Shown: piece after piece, positions 11,656 through 23,132 of the stretch | Layout of the letters: the number at the start of each line of letters is the position of its first letter | Position numbering within the stretch: the stretch's first letter is position 1 | DNA from: Sycon ciliatum | Lineage: Eukaryota > Porifera > Calcarea > Leucosolenida > Sycettidae | Direction of reading: 5' to 3' | Assembly: GCF_964019385.1 (NCBI RefSeq) | Contig: NC_088649.1 | Span: forward strand, 18,568,026 to 18,632,025 | DNA: 64,000 bases | Position numbers and translations under genes: made by a program | Notes under the pieces: generated by a model | What the model was told of the DNA's origin: nothing | The model's database searches: none | The model's input: the letters and a program-made list of their open reading frames with translations, nothing else

Positions 11656-11810
11656 GATTCAATGGACGTATCAAGAGTACATAACCCAAGAGTGTGCAAC
11701 TGCCTGCACAACCTCTATGCGTTATGTACTCTTGACCATATGCGTGTTAAAACAAAATGGCGTCACGATTTATTGAAAGTGGTATAGTTGGTGGAACGAG
11801 TGTTCAAAAC

Positions 11811-11847
11811 CAGGGAGTAGTACAATACCGTATTGTACTACTCCCTG
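11811..11847. mobile_element. 37-bp palindromic insertion with 8-bp target duplication
   Basis: Two 18-bp perfect inverted arms (CAGGGAGTAGTACAATAC) flank one central base. The palindrome is bordered on both sides by TTCAAAAC (11803-11810 and 11848-11855), an exact 8-bp direct repeat. CAGGG ends and 8-bp duplications are hallmarks of hAT elements. I infer an insertion reduced to its two ends. See 38276 and 38916 for relatives. Confidence 0.75.
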
Positions 11848-11855
11848 TTCAAAAC

Positions 11856-13196
11856 CATTTGAACTTCGTACTGTTCGTCTTCTTTTTGACATGCTCTCTT
11901 TCCATCGTCCTTAGCTTTTGTTTGTTGTGAGCTGTTTTGGCCTTTTCCTATACCTCTGGGGGATGCCAAGTGATGGTTTTGATAGGCTGGTGATGGCTGT
12001 GAGCGAGAGTTTGCCGATCGGCGTCGTCCTCGCTATAGCGATGAAAATACTAGTTACTGCGCACCTGGCAGATATCACAACACGTCGGAGCGTCCAGGAG
12101 CAAAGGAATCTTGGGTTTTCACTGGAATCTAGTTCCTCCAGCATCGTGTAGCCCACCGTCGGTGAATGGCCGTCCAGAAAGGTCGAACCTGGTCTTCTGC
12201 AACATCTCGCAGTCCTGCGAGGCACACTGAATACGCCTGTCATGTATTCTACAAATAAAAATCACGACGAGTAGTGGATTCTATAGTGATGAGTCTATCC
12301 TGTACGCTGCAAAAGACACAGGAAATGTGACTGGTGTCTGCACACTGGACGCCAATATCCCAGTCTTCTCCTGCAGGATCTGTTTGGCATTGACATACCG
12401 GTATGCAGTTGGTCGATATTGGCCTGGTTTGGCAGATATCTGCCTGGGTGGATGTAGCAGGTTTGCATTGGCTCGTCGTCCAGTCCGACATTTTCTTGTA
12501 ACTGTGGAGTACCGGCAGGGTTTGAGAGGTTGCTCATGCTGTGAACACATCTCTACTGCCTGTCTCGTCCTGGAAGTGCCGTCTCGCCGCTTCCTTGCTC
12601 TACAGTCGTGCTTATTTCGCTTTGTTTCGTGGTGCAGCTCAAAACCTGCCCAAACAACTGTGAGCTCGCAACATGGTGTGGACAAATTGCGCCACTCATG
12701 CTGGATGACTAAAACTGGGATAGTCGAGTAAGCGAGTTTACTCCCTGGGCCATGGCAAGATCTGTTCAGCGCGGGCTATTCCAACCTCCAAGTGCATAGT
12801 CACCGATCGATCCATGCGATGGTGGTTGACCTACAAAGAGCCAAGGTCTATGAGTACTACTAGTGGATGCTGTCTACATGCAGTCAACAAAATCAAAGTA
12901 ATCAAAGTACCTCAGTATGCCCCAGAATAGGGCATGCGCATCTATCATGACACAACAGGGGTTCTGGCGGCACATGTCAAACAAGCAGTAGCTACTAGTG
13001 CCAGCTACCTATTAGAGGCTAGCCGCTACAGTCTGTCACTGGAGATAATTATTATTATGTTCACTGTTTGGACTGAGCACAATCAATGATGCCCAATCAA
13101 TCTGCCCAATGTGTGTTCTGTTCCACATAATTATAACGTGCCATCGCATCAACCCTACTACACGCACATGTCGTCACTCTTGCATGACTTGTGTTA
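11856..13196. other. no gene recognised
   Basis: A few frames of 80-134 codons occur on both strands around 12250-12730, but codon patterns and splice signals do not support a gene. A half-palindrome-like TTTACTCCCTGGG occurs at 12737-12749. Nothing else is supportable. Confidence 0.4.
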
Positions 13197-13199
13197 TTA

Positions 13200-14064
13200 G
13201 GGCCTGTCCAGACTAGGTAGAAAACCACGTAAACACGCCGTAAACATGCTTGTTGCCAAGGTGAGTGACGAAAAATGGCCGAAAACGGGGAACGTGGGAT
13301 TCACGCGGAACGTGAGTCGCGGACCCCTGTACAAAGCACGTTTCTCATCTACGTGCCGTTTTCGCAGTGTTTGTTGTGTGGAAGTCGATGGAGTTTGCGG
13401 ATCGCAGTTTTTTCTTGCTGTTTCCAGCGGCCGCTTGTTTTCGCTTTGGAGTTGCCACATGTCCGTTTCAGCGACCACTCGGAGGCGACATTGATACAGT
13501 CATGGCTGGACATGGAGAGAAATCCCGGGGTTTGATGAAGAGGAAGGTGTAGTAGCGAGACTCGGAGAATTCACTGAAAATTAAATCGAGTACGGATTTG
13601 AAAGAATTGTTTGGAGAGGAAGCAGAACCCTGTTGTGACCAAAATTGACAACATGAAGGCCAAAGCCAGGGACTTTTACTGGAAATACACGGCGGCCACC
13701 AACACTGGTTCATCAAGCGATGCTACAGCCGGCCTCGACCTTGGCGCTGCGCTGCCGCGAGAGTCACACGGTGGCCAAATTACCGCACCTGGAACAGAGT
13801 TAAGGGTGATATTCCTTGAGCTCGGCATCAGTGCTGCCATCGCTGGGCTGCCACTTGTTTTGTAACTATCTGGGTAGGTCTAGACCAAGCCAGGGAGTCC
13901 TTTCCTGGTCTACGCGCTACAAACCTTGTGCAATCGCGGCATCTAGAGAACAGGTAGATCTACACGACGTAGTTACGCCAGACTGCAGTGTGGACAGAGC
14001 ATCGCGTGTACGTCACGTACTCTGAAACGGCACGCCGTTTTTATTACATAGTGTGGATAGGCCC
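13200..14064. mobile_element. PIF/Harbinger-like non-autonomous element
   Basis: The ends are inverted copies: left GGGCCTGTCCAGACTA, right GGGCCTATCCACACTA in reverse. The flanks are TTA (left) and TAA (right), the TWA pattern of PIF/Harbinger, although the two no longer match exactly. The 865-bp interior contains degenerate coding remnants on the plus strand: a segment HSEATLIQSWLDMERNPG near 13480-13535 and VVTKIDNMKAKARDFYWKYT near 13627-13690, which resemble the two halves of a Myb/SANT (trihelix) DNA-binding domain as carried by Harbinger elements. Frames are broken and no DDE transposase is seen. Superfamily by end structure; the coding remnant is inference. Confidence 0.55.
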
Positions 14065-14072
14065 TAAGTTTA

Positions 14073-14279
14073 TTCCCGTAGCTATGCAGAAGACGTTACT
14101 TCAGTAACGTCTGGCGCTAGCCAGGGTCCACACAGCTTTAATTCCCGTAGCTATGCAGAAGACGTTACTTCAGTAACGTCTGGCGCTAGCCAGGGTCCAC
14201 ACAGCTTTAATTCCCGTAGCTATGCAGAAGACGTTACTTCAGTAACGTCTGGCGCTAGCCAGGGTCCACACAGCTTTAA
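14073..14279. repeat. 69-bp direct tandem repeat, 3 copies, with hairpin
   Basis: Three near-identical 69-bp units start at 14073, 14142 and 14211. Each contains a perfect 10-bp-arm hairpin, AGACGTTACT-TC-AGTAACGTCT, followed by GGCGCTAGCCAGGGTCCACA. The array lies between the Harbinger-like element and the 1.39-kb tandem units. Confidence 0.9.
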
Positions 14280-17155
14280 TTTGGTGTTTGTGTGTTTGTT
14301 TGTTTGTTTGTTTGTTTGTGTCACGGCTGGAGCTATCCCGTATCTGTCCCGTATCTGTCCCGTATCTGTGACAAAAGGCTCTACAGGATTGTACATAACA
14401 GCTGTCCACAATATTTGCGGGCTCCTGTATCTGTCCCGTACCGTACCAATATTCGTCGTATTATGTATACGACTCCCTGATGTAGAGGGAGATTTGGAAA
14501 GAAATACGGAGACGAGGAGGAAATTAAATTAGAATAGACGCCGAATAGGTGATAGGATGCGTCCGCATTAACATACATGTACTTTGGAAGAGAGATCCCG
14601 TCGTCTCCAAAATAAGCGTGAACGAGCGATTCAGCGCCGGTCACAGGAAACGTCGGAAGAGAGATCCCGTCGACTCCAGAACCCCGTGATCGGCAGAGTT
14701 CGCCGGTCCCAGGCAACGTCAGGACAGACATCCCGTTTAGTCCAGAACGCCCGTGATCGGCAGAGTCTAAGCCGGTCCCAGGAAACGTCAGGACAGCCAT
14801 CCCGTCGAGTCCAGAACGCCCGTGATCGGCAGAGTCAGCGCCGGTCCCAGTGAACGTCAGGACAGACATGCCGTCGACGCGCAGAAAAACTAAATCTGCA
14901 GCCTCTTTTGCCGTCGGACAGGATACGTATTATAGGAGACTGTAAAGTTATGTAATGTCCAAATTTCCACGTGAGCAGCAGGTCACTCGCGTTGATTTTT
15001 CGACGTGCGAGCCAAATAACGCGAGCTGAACTTTCGAGTCGCAGACATCCGGTCGACGCGCAGAAAAACTAAATCTGCAGACTCTTTTGCCGTCGGACAG
15101 GATACGTATTTTAGGAGACTGCTAAGTTATGTAATGTGCTCCACAGGCAACCATGCATTCGGCGTCGTCATTGGCTCAACAGGTCAATGTACATGTATAA
15201 CTACAAAAAGGCCAGAAAATCCGATTACTGTATTAAAATCAACTAATTTTCGCTGGCGATTTAATTTCGCTGATTTCGCCGCTTGGTACCAACCGGCCAA
15301 AGTAAATCGCAGGCCAAAGTATGTCATATAGGCAAATGATGCATGATTGAGCAATGGATGCATGTGAGAGGAAAAATACCGATCGATTTCAAATTTGACG
15401 TGAAATTGCGCGTCACGTCGGAAATAACGTGCATCTTAACCTCTCTAATAGAGAAGTTTCTATTTCTTATCTGCCAAAATTTGTTGATTTACAGTATAAG
15501 GAGATAAAAAGAAAAGGAGCAAACCAAAAGTAGACGAATATTAGAGAAAAAACAATCCGCAATAAATTCTGCAAACACTTTTGCCTCAGTTCTTATAACA
15601 TGTACGATGAGCTAGGCAAAAAAGCATAAAAGCATAGCGTAGGGCCCTGAGCTTCCAAGCTCTCTCGTTTGGTATTTGTTTGTTTGTGTGTTTGTTTGTT
15701 TGTTTGTTTGTGTCACGCCTGGCGCTATCCCGTAACTGTCCCGTATCTATGACTACAAAGGCTCTACAGGATTGTACATAACAGCTGTCCACAATATTTG
15801 CGGGCTCCTGTATTATTATTTTTTTTATTATCAAATTTTTGATAGGGCAATCCCCACAGGCCTAAGGCCTTCTTACAGGGTACCATATGTATCTGTCCCG
15901 TACCGTACCAATATTCGTCGTATTATGTATACGACTCCCTGATGTAGAGGGAGATTTGGAAAGAAATACGGAGACGAGGAGGAAATTAAATTAGAATAGA
16001 CGCCGAATAGGTGATAGGATGCGTCAGCATAAACAGCGTCAGCATAAACATACATGTATTTTGAAAGAGAGATCGCGTCGTCTCCAAAATAAGCGTGAAC
16101 GAGCGATTCAGCGCCGGACAGGAAACGTCGGAAGAGAGATCCCGTCGACTCCAGAACGCCCGTGATCGGCAGAGTCCGCCGGTCCCAGGCAACGTCTGGA
16201 CAGACATCCCGTTGAGTCCAGAACGACCGTGATCGGCAGAGTCTAAGCCGGTCCCAGGAAACGTCAGGACAGACATCCTGTCGAGTCCAGAACGCCCGTG
16301 ATCGGCAAAGTCAGCGCCGGTCCCAGTGAACGTCAGGACAGACATGCCGTCGACGCGCAGAAAAACTAAATCTGCAGCCTCTTTTGCGGTCGGACAGGAT
16401 ACGTATTATAGGAGACTGTAAAGTTATGTAATGTCCTAATTTCCACGTGAGCAGCAGGTCACTCGCGTTGATTTTTCGACGTGCGAGCCAAATAACGCGA
16501 GCTGAACTTTCGCGTCGCAGACATCCCGTCGACGCGCAGAAAAACTAAATCTGCAGACTCTTTTGCCGTCGGACAGGATACGTATTTTAGGAGACTGTTA
16601 TGTAAGTTGTGTAATGTGCTCCACAGGCAACCATGCATTCGGCGTAGTCATTGGCTCAACAGGTCAATGTACATGTATTACTACAAAAAGGCCAGATAAT
16701 CCGATTACTGTATTAAAATCAACTAATTTTCGCTGGCGATTTAATTTCGCTGATTTCGCCGCTTGGTACCAACCGGCCAAAGTAAATCACAGGCCAAAGT
16801 TTGTCATATAGGAAATTGATGCATTTTTGAGCAATGGATGCATGTGAGAGCAAAAATACCTATCGATTTCAAATTTGACGTGAAATTGCGCGTCACGTCG
16901 GAAATAACGTGCATCTTAATCTAATAGAGAGGTTTCTATTTCTCATCAGCCAAAATTTGTTGATTTACAGTATAAGGAGATAAAAAGAAAAGAAGGAGCA
17001 AACCAAAAGAAGATGATTATTAGAGAAATAACAATCCGCAATAAATTCTGCAAATACTTTTGCCTCAGTTCTTATAACATGTACGATGAGCTAGGCAAAA
17101 AAGCATAAAAGCATAGCGTAGGGCCCTGAGCTTCCAAGCTCTCTCGTTTGGTATT
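14280..17155. repeat. tandem duplication of a 1.39-kb repeat unit (2 copies plus partial third)
   Basis: Anchoring on TCACGSCTGG-G/C-GCTATCCCGT, unit starts fall at 14321, 15713 and 17184. The first unit is 1392 bp. The second is 1471 bp because of an extra ~80-bp AT-rich segment near 15810-15890 that ends CAGGCCTAAGGCCTTCTTACAG. Each unit begins with a (TTTG)n tract, contains sub-repeats of about 63 bp, and ends with AGGGCCCTGAGCTTCCAAGCTC, itself a small hairpin. Between copies only scattered substitutions are seen. Confidence 0.85.
14584..14853 (+). pseudogene. repetitive Arg-rich peptide remnant (ERSRRLQN repeats)
   Basis: The sub-repeats within the first 1.39-kb unit translate as about four copies of a 21-23 residue motif with SRRLQN.R.R...RRSQETS. 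Highly charged tandem peptides of this type occur in proteins linked to Helitron-like elements in animals; that link is from memory and unverified. The second copy (about 16070-16330) carries the same sub-repeats without an equivalent long frame. I treat it as an eroded coding repeat, not a gene. Confidence 0.35.
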
Positions 17156-18260
17156 TTGTGTGTTTGTGTGTTTGTTTGTTTGTGTCACGCCTGGCGCTAT
17201 CCCGTATCTGACGGCAAAAATCATAGGGATGTTATAAATTTTTCAATTCTCCTATTTTTTTCAGGCATATCCTGGGATTCAAACCCGCACTATCGCCCAA
17301 CATGCATTCCCCCATACACTTCGCATTCACACCCATTCTTCCAAGTTGCTTCACGTTATGATCTTGCGTTTGAAAGCCCTATTTGAATATTGCGGGCTGC
17401 TGTATGTGGCCAGCTGTGTTTTTTTTTTAATGTCCGGGTAAGCCTCTTGTACGGGCAAAGCAAAATACAAAGAAGAAGAGAAGAAAAACTAAACTAAAAG
17501 GAAGAAAACTAAACTAAAAAGGAGCACCCATTTTGTTAAGCCAGGGGCTGGCTCACGCCTGGCATGAAAATGATAGATTGAGAACTAAAGAAATTAAACG
17601 TGATGACAACTGTCTAGCTGACCACCAGCTGTGCCTCTGCTCGGACCAGGTCGACAGGGGCATGGTCAAAGTGACGGCGGCGAATTGAGCGTGATCCACG
17701 GACACAGCGAATAGCAGACCTGGCTAGCGAAAAGCTTAGCATGCATCTGAGCCAACACACCATCTGGCTGTACGGCGCATGCCTCTTCACGGCTAAAGCA
17801 CTTGCCAGCCTCTTCACCGTGATGGCAGCTTCGTGGCCCATCCCCCCGCAGGAAGAGAAGACCAGAGGGGTGAAGGAACCATGCTCGACGTGGAGGGGGG
17901 GGCCAGCTGTGTTTGATGGTACGGTACGGGAGACGGTGTCGTATTACCCTCGATCGTACCTGTCCCGTACCTATCCCTACCGTACCGTACCATCAAAGAC
18001 GGCTGGCCACAATGCATATTCAAATAGGGCTTTTCAAATGCAAGATCATAATGTGAAGCAACTTGGAAGTATTAGTATGTATGCGAAGTGTATCGGGGGA
18101 TGCATGCAGGGCGCGATAGTGCGGGTTCGAATCCCAGGTTATGTCTTAAAAAAAGGAATTTTTTAAAGAATTTATAACATCCCTATGCTTTTTTTTGTCT
18201 AGGTCACCAAGGCAAAAAAGCATAGCGTAGGGCCCTGAGCTTCCAAGCTCTCTCGTTTTG
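17156..18260. repeat. partial third unit with inserted inverted-repeat segment
   Basis: After the start of a third 1.39-kb unit, 17219-17400 (ATAGGGATGTTATAAATT ... GCCCTATTTGAATAT) is repeated in inverted, diverged form at 18005-18190. Direct copies of the unit end (AGCATAGCGTAGGGCCCTGA) lie outside at 17113 and 18218. The inverted pair encloses the retroelement fragment at 17614-17841. This suggests a foldback insertion into the array followed by a LINE fragment. Confidence 0.6.
17614..17841 (-). pseudogene. C-terminal fragment of a retroelement protein, same family as 10600-11655
   Basis: A 75-codon frame contains VKRLASALAVKRHAPYSQMVCWLRCMLSFSLARSAIRCVRGSR (given in parts: KRLASALAVKR, YSQMVCWLR, FSLARSAIRCVRGSR), which matches the last part of the 10600-11655 protein (KRIASLMAEKK, YSQVMAWLR, ISLVRASILCLRGSR). 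The same 3' flank, CCAGGGGCTGGCTCACGCCTGG, follows it (17540-17562). It is a short 5'-truncated copy. Confidence 0.7.
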
Positions 18261-18637
18261 ATTCGCACGATAAATAGAGCACAAGAAACGTTAACTTGAC
18301 CGAAGGATAAAGGCGACTGCAGATAGAGGAACACATCGAGGTACAGGTACCGGCATCAATACAGTATCAGAGAGAAACAAACAAAAATGAGAGGCACGCA
18401 GAAAAAACTCCCAAGTCTGAAAGGGGAAGTGGTTGATGAGGGATGAATGCACTGTCCACGCTCATCTACACTGTTCGTGGAAATGCATACATAAAATAAT
18501 ATACAACACAGCATGCACAGAACCGAACAATTTCATGTTCACACATGCAAGCACAGACTTGAACGTTAGTACCAAAAGCCGATAGACAATATCCCCATAT
18601 ACACCTAAAATGTGCCCTTGCAAGGAAAGATTTTTTT

Positions 18638-19479
18638 TGTTGCACGCTGTTGTTGTTGTTGTTGTTGAAATTTTATTTTGTATCGCAGACCAAACGGGCA
18701 ATGGTGCCCAATATTATGAAGGCGATAAAGTAACGGCCGAGAGCCAAGGATACAACAAGCAAGCCTCCACGAAAGAGAGAAAAACACAGAAAACACAGAC
18801 TGCAAATACTCAAAAAGAAAAAGAAAGAAGAAGACGAAACTGCGGCACAGTTGAGTCACAGTTGAGTCACCACTCCAAGTCCAAGCCTAGATGCTGGCTA
18901 ACCATAAAAATAAACCTTTAAAAGTCTCTTGAATGATCTATGGCAGGCGAGGGACTTGAACTCTTGGGACAGGGCGTTCCATAATTTAACAACAGAAACG
19001 AGCGGCCGACAGTCACCAGAGACTCGCCTGGTGGCAGGGACAACATACGCATTTGGATCGTTGATCCGAGTGACGCCTTCAGTCTGGCGACGTAGGCGCT
19101 TGGACAGGAGATTACTAATTCTGGCGGTGTGGATACGAAGCATGAGGAGGCGGAGTTTACAGTGGGCGTTTTGGATGATGGGGATGAGGCCTAGACGGGT
19201 GTAGATGGGATCTGTGTGGGAGGGGAATGGCTGGTTGGCAACGCAGCGGATACATCGCTTGTCGAGGACCGAAAGCTGATGCCGTTGGTGCGCAGAGAGA
19301 ACCGAGAAGAAGGCATTAGATTCATACAACATGTCCGGTAGTATTAACGATCTGTAAAATAGCAGGGTGTCATTTTGTTGGCAGCACTGTATTTGAATGT
19401 GAGCAGACCGTGCGCAACTTGTCGTATCATGGAAACACGCGAAAGTGTGCAGAATTTTGCTCCAAGTCAAAAAGTCCAA
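18638..19479 (-). pseudogene. 5'-truncated non-LTR retrotransposon, ORF2 C-terminus and 3' end
   Basis: The minus-strand frame 19479-18898 encodes the post-RT region seen in CR1/L2-type LINEs: LILPDMLYESNAFF, LDKRCIRCVANQPF, HCKLRLLMLRIH, and the terminal SVVKLWNALSQEFKSL. It has no RT catalytic box, so it is truncated near 19480. The 3' UTR runs to a (CAA)n tail (GTTGTTGTTGTTGTTG on the plus strand, 18650-18666), the same tail type as the element at 28167-32602. Confidence 0.8.
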
Positions 19480-20236
19480 AAATCACGTTAAAAAAACACG
19501 TATTGGGCTGCACGGCGGCGGGCAAAGCCCGCCGTTGTGCAGCAGGACTTTTGCCAGCACCCTCGTGACGTTGCAGATATGTGGCTTGATTATTGTAGTT
19601 GACGTTGATTTAGTGACTTTGGCAAGTTTGAGTCGTGTCAAGAAGTCAGGTAGGATTCAGTACTAGGCAGTAGTGAAACGTGGGTGGTAGTCTTTGCCGG
19701 TTTCTGAGGGTATCCTGGATTTGGTGTGCAGCGCTGTGGAAATGGCTTGCTGTGGAGGTCCCAGCACTGGATGTTGTATCAAAGGTACGACCTCGTAGCA
19801 TGTGCTAAACCTAAAAAAATTCAAAAATTGACTTGGGTCTGTGGGAGTCTGTGAGAGAACGCCCACTCGTTCCGTTGTGACAGATTGCAGGGCCACTTTG
19901 AGGGGCCCTACCCCACCACCCATGGCTGCTTCTGGACTTGTTTTAGGTTTGGGTCCCGCGCACGGACAGAATGGGCACGAAAATGTGAAAAAAATTGTAA
20001 ATGCATTTGTTTGGCTCCTGGGTGGCTCGCACACCGTGGCACTATGCCGGAAATTTGAGTTTTTCCGGCCTGGAAAGCCTGTCAGTGAGGCGCAAGAACT
20101 TGTAAATCATGGCCTGAGGGCCAGCATAGTGGCAGGAGTGTGTGGTCGAACTTTCACTCAAATCCATTGAGAAACACCAAAGGTACGGTCAATTGAATGC
20201 CATAATTATGAAATTTATGGGTAGGCTGCCCCCTTA
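19480..20236. other. no gene recognised
   Basis: Frames up to 123 codons occur on both strands (19663-20170) without recognisable domains or splice support. I see nothing supportable. Confidence 0.4.
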
Positions 20237-20515
20237 AAGTTTCACGCATCGGAGCGATCATCAGACATCAGTATTCACGTGAATGCTGCTGTCTGATGAT
20301 CGCTCCGATGCGTGAAACGTTAAGTTACAGCTAACACAGCCTTTCGCCTCTGTTGTGTGTGTGTACATAGACTATGTCTGTATCTCTTTATTTGCTCACC
20401 TATCATCTCATCACTTCTTTTACAGATTTGGTATTATGGAAAGTTTGGAAATCCCCTCGATAGGCGAAAGCCTTTGGGGAATCCTTAAACAATAAAAATT
20501 ACAAAAATTACATGT
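20237..20515 (+). mobile_element. remnant Penelope-like terminus with hammerhead motif
   Basis: A sense hammerhead-type core lies at 20288-20331: stem I GCTGT/ACAGC, core CTGATGA, stem II CGC...GCG, then GAAA. An antisense copy of the same block lies head to head at about 20239-20268. This inverted arrangement matches the 5' end of the Penelope-like element at 39516. No RT or GIY-YIG frame follows, so it is a solo or truncated terminus. The adjoining 20380-20515 sequence (CGATAGGCGAAAGCCTTTGGGG) recurs in inverted orientation at 35165-35320. Confidence 0.6.
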
Positions 20516-21585
20516 GACTCTTGATGTAACCGGATAACTACAAAGCCCTTGGCGGATTCTGCTCGAAAAGGTGGGGTAGTGTAGTGCCTTTGCTGTTTGC
20601 GTTATACGGAGCTCACTGACTTGTCCGTTTGAGCACTCTGGCAAGGTACATGTACATGTGTAACAGGTACTGCCAAGTGGTAGGCGCGGTGCAATCAACA
20701 AGAGTTAGTTTTATTCTACTTCTCTCAGGCACACACCTGGGATATAATTATTAGTAAAAGAAGAAGCGGCAAATAAATGGGACTTTCTCTCCGGTGCACA
20801 CCTGGAGGTTGGATAGCTCGTTATTATAAAATCTAATCAAAACAGAAATGCACAGCGGCTCTTACGCAGCAGGCGCCGTACGCTTACATACAGAGATACA
20901 CTAAATATACATCAGGTAAAGTTCCGTATTACTTCCGTATTAACCAGGCATGGATACTACACATGTACGTTCGGGCCTGGTTTAAATCTGGCTTTGGAAC
21001 ATTTATCAGTTTTCATTGCCACCAGGTTCGGCCTCATTTTGTCTGTGCCGCGCTGATGAGTCCACAAAGGACGAAACAGTTTACGCAGATTGAGCATAAA
21101 AATAAAATAAACCTCTACGCCACCACCGGGCACCACACCATCATCATCATTGATTTCAGCATTTGAATTGTGTTCTTCTCATGCACCATGGCAAAGTGTG
21201 TTTTGTTTGCCCGCAAAAGAGGCTTCGTCATTATCATTATCATCACTCTTCCGTGTGGCGGCCCTGCCAAGCGCGCCTGTATGCGCTCAGCATAATTTTC
21301 ATGGGAAGGAGATGCGGCCGACTCTCAGGAAACAAACCCTATTCGGTCGCGTATACCGGTAGAGCTAGTGTTACGCCCGCTACCCCTAGCCCCTTGCGAT
21401 TGACCGTATGCTGACCGGGGAAGAGTCTACTTGAACCCTGTGTGACTAAAAATGGATCTCCACTGTAATTATCTAGCGCCTTGCATTCAGGCGACAGTTG
21501 GTAGATCCGGAACCCAGAACAATGGCAGACGCTAGGCTGGTCGTACTTCGAAGTATTTGAATGCGCGCATGCGCCAATGCCGGGT

Positions 21586-21590
<5 letters not shown>
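20516..21590. other. no gene recognised
   Basis: No coding region with support. Frames of 60-90 codons only. Confidence 0.4.
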
Positions 21591-21667
<77 letters not shown>

Positions 21668-21703
21668 CACACACACACATATACATACATACACACACGC
21701 ACA

Positions 21704-21757
<54 letters not shown>

Positions 21758-21770
21758 TACATACACACAA
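21591..21770. repeat. (CA)n microsatellite, about 180 bp
   Basis: Nearly pure CA dinucleotide repeat interrupted by CATATACATACATACAC and CGCACACGCGC. It abuts the LINE fragment beginning at about 21771. Confidence 0.97.
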
Positions 21771-22330
21771 TTGTCCAGAGTACCTTGGACTATGCCAGCA
21801 CATGTTATGTTCATTGCTGGTCTGCTAAACTCCGAGACAAACTTGAGTCAACCAGTAATAAGTGCCTAAGTTAAGGCGAGTGTTTGGCCATGATCAGTAT
21901 ACTTCTATCGATTTCATTCTCACCAAATATAGCCTGTATACTTTCTCTCGCCGTGTAAACTTGAAGCTGTTTGTGTTTGTTTTTAGGTGTCTATCTCGTT
22001 GCACCAGTCCTCTTTTATGCACGATGTTTACCCCCCGCTCTGCATCATGCCGCACAAATGCTGTTACCCGGGGTCAAGCTTCAGCCGCTCTGAACCTACC
22101 CAGAGCTACGTCTCGTTACGGCCTGAATGCTATTTCATTTTTGGCAGCAGACAGATGGAACATGCTTCCACCTGGATGTTGTCAAGCTAAGCCCCTTTCT
22201 GCATTTGTCACAAGCACCAAGTCATTCCTAGGGTTCCCAGTAAAAAGGCAACGTCTGTTGGGAGTTCCCTTGTAAAATAATAAATTCTACTACTACTACA
22301 ACTACTACTACTACTACACACACACACACA
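21771..22330 (+). pseudogene. non-LTR retrotransposon ORF2 C-terminus with (TAC)n tail, copy 1
   Basis: The fragment begins with STLDYASTCYVHCW...AKLRDKLESTSNKCL, the usual post-RT block, changes frame near 21862-21875, and continues to GFPVKRQRLLGVPL followed by a stop at 22275. The 3' end is AAAATAATAAATTCTACTAC followed by a (TAC)n tract. 5'-truncated, one frameshift. Confidence 0.8.
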
Positions 22331-22364
22331 TACCTCACCTCACGCGCACACTCTTCTTTCCTCA

Positions 22365-22626
22365 ATGTTCACCCTCCAGTCGGCTGCTAATTGCACTGAG
22401 AGGCGCACTAGAGGGCAATCATTCTCTTCACTTTCTTTGCCCGCTGCTACCACTAGATATGGCATGTTCTCTATTTCTTTCCTTGGCGCTGATAGGTGGA
22501 ATTCTCTGCCTGTCTCGTGTCGTCAGGTTGAGCATCTATCCGTTTTCGTTTCGCTCTGTAAAGAGCACTTAGGGTTCCCTGTAACAAGACGGCAACGTAT
22601 GTAGGGCCTTCCCTATCAAAATAATA
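22365..22626 (+). pseudogene. non-LTR retrotransposon ORF2 C-terminus, copy 2
   Basis: A second, shorter copy of the same family: RYGMFSISFLGADRWNSLP and EHLGFPVTRRQRM parallel RYGLNAISFLAADRWNMLP and SFLGFPVKRQRLL in the copy just upstream. It ends in the same AATAATAAATTCTACTAC and runs into the giant (CTA)n tract. The two copies are in tandem, same orientation. Confidence 0.8.

Positions 22627-23132
<506 letters not shown>

Noticed and set aside
12249-12731. 134-codon frames on both strands
   Set aside because: Mutually overlapping opposite-strand frames without motifs; probably chance.
14073-14279. Regular 69-bp repeats considered as a CRISPR array
   Set aside because: Units are contiguous and nearly identical with no variable spacers, and the context is an animal nuclear genome.
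19663-20170. Frames of 109-123 codons on opposite strands
   Set aside because: No recognisable domain, no splice support, and overlapping strands.
21473-21874. Cys-Val and Thr-His repeat frames
   Set aside because: Translation of a (CA)n microsatellite.
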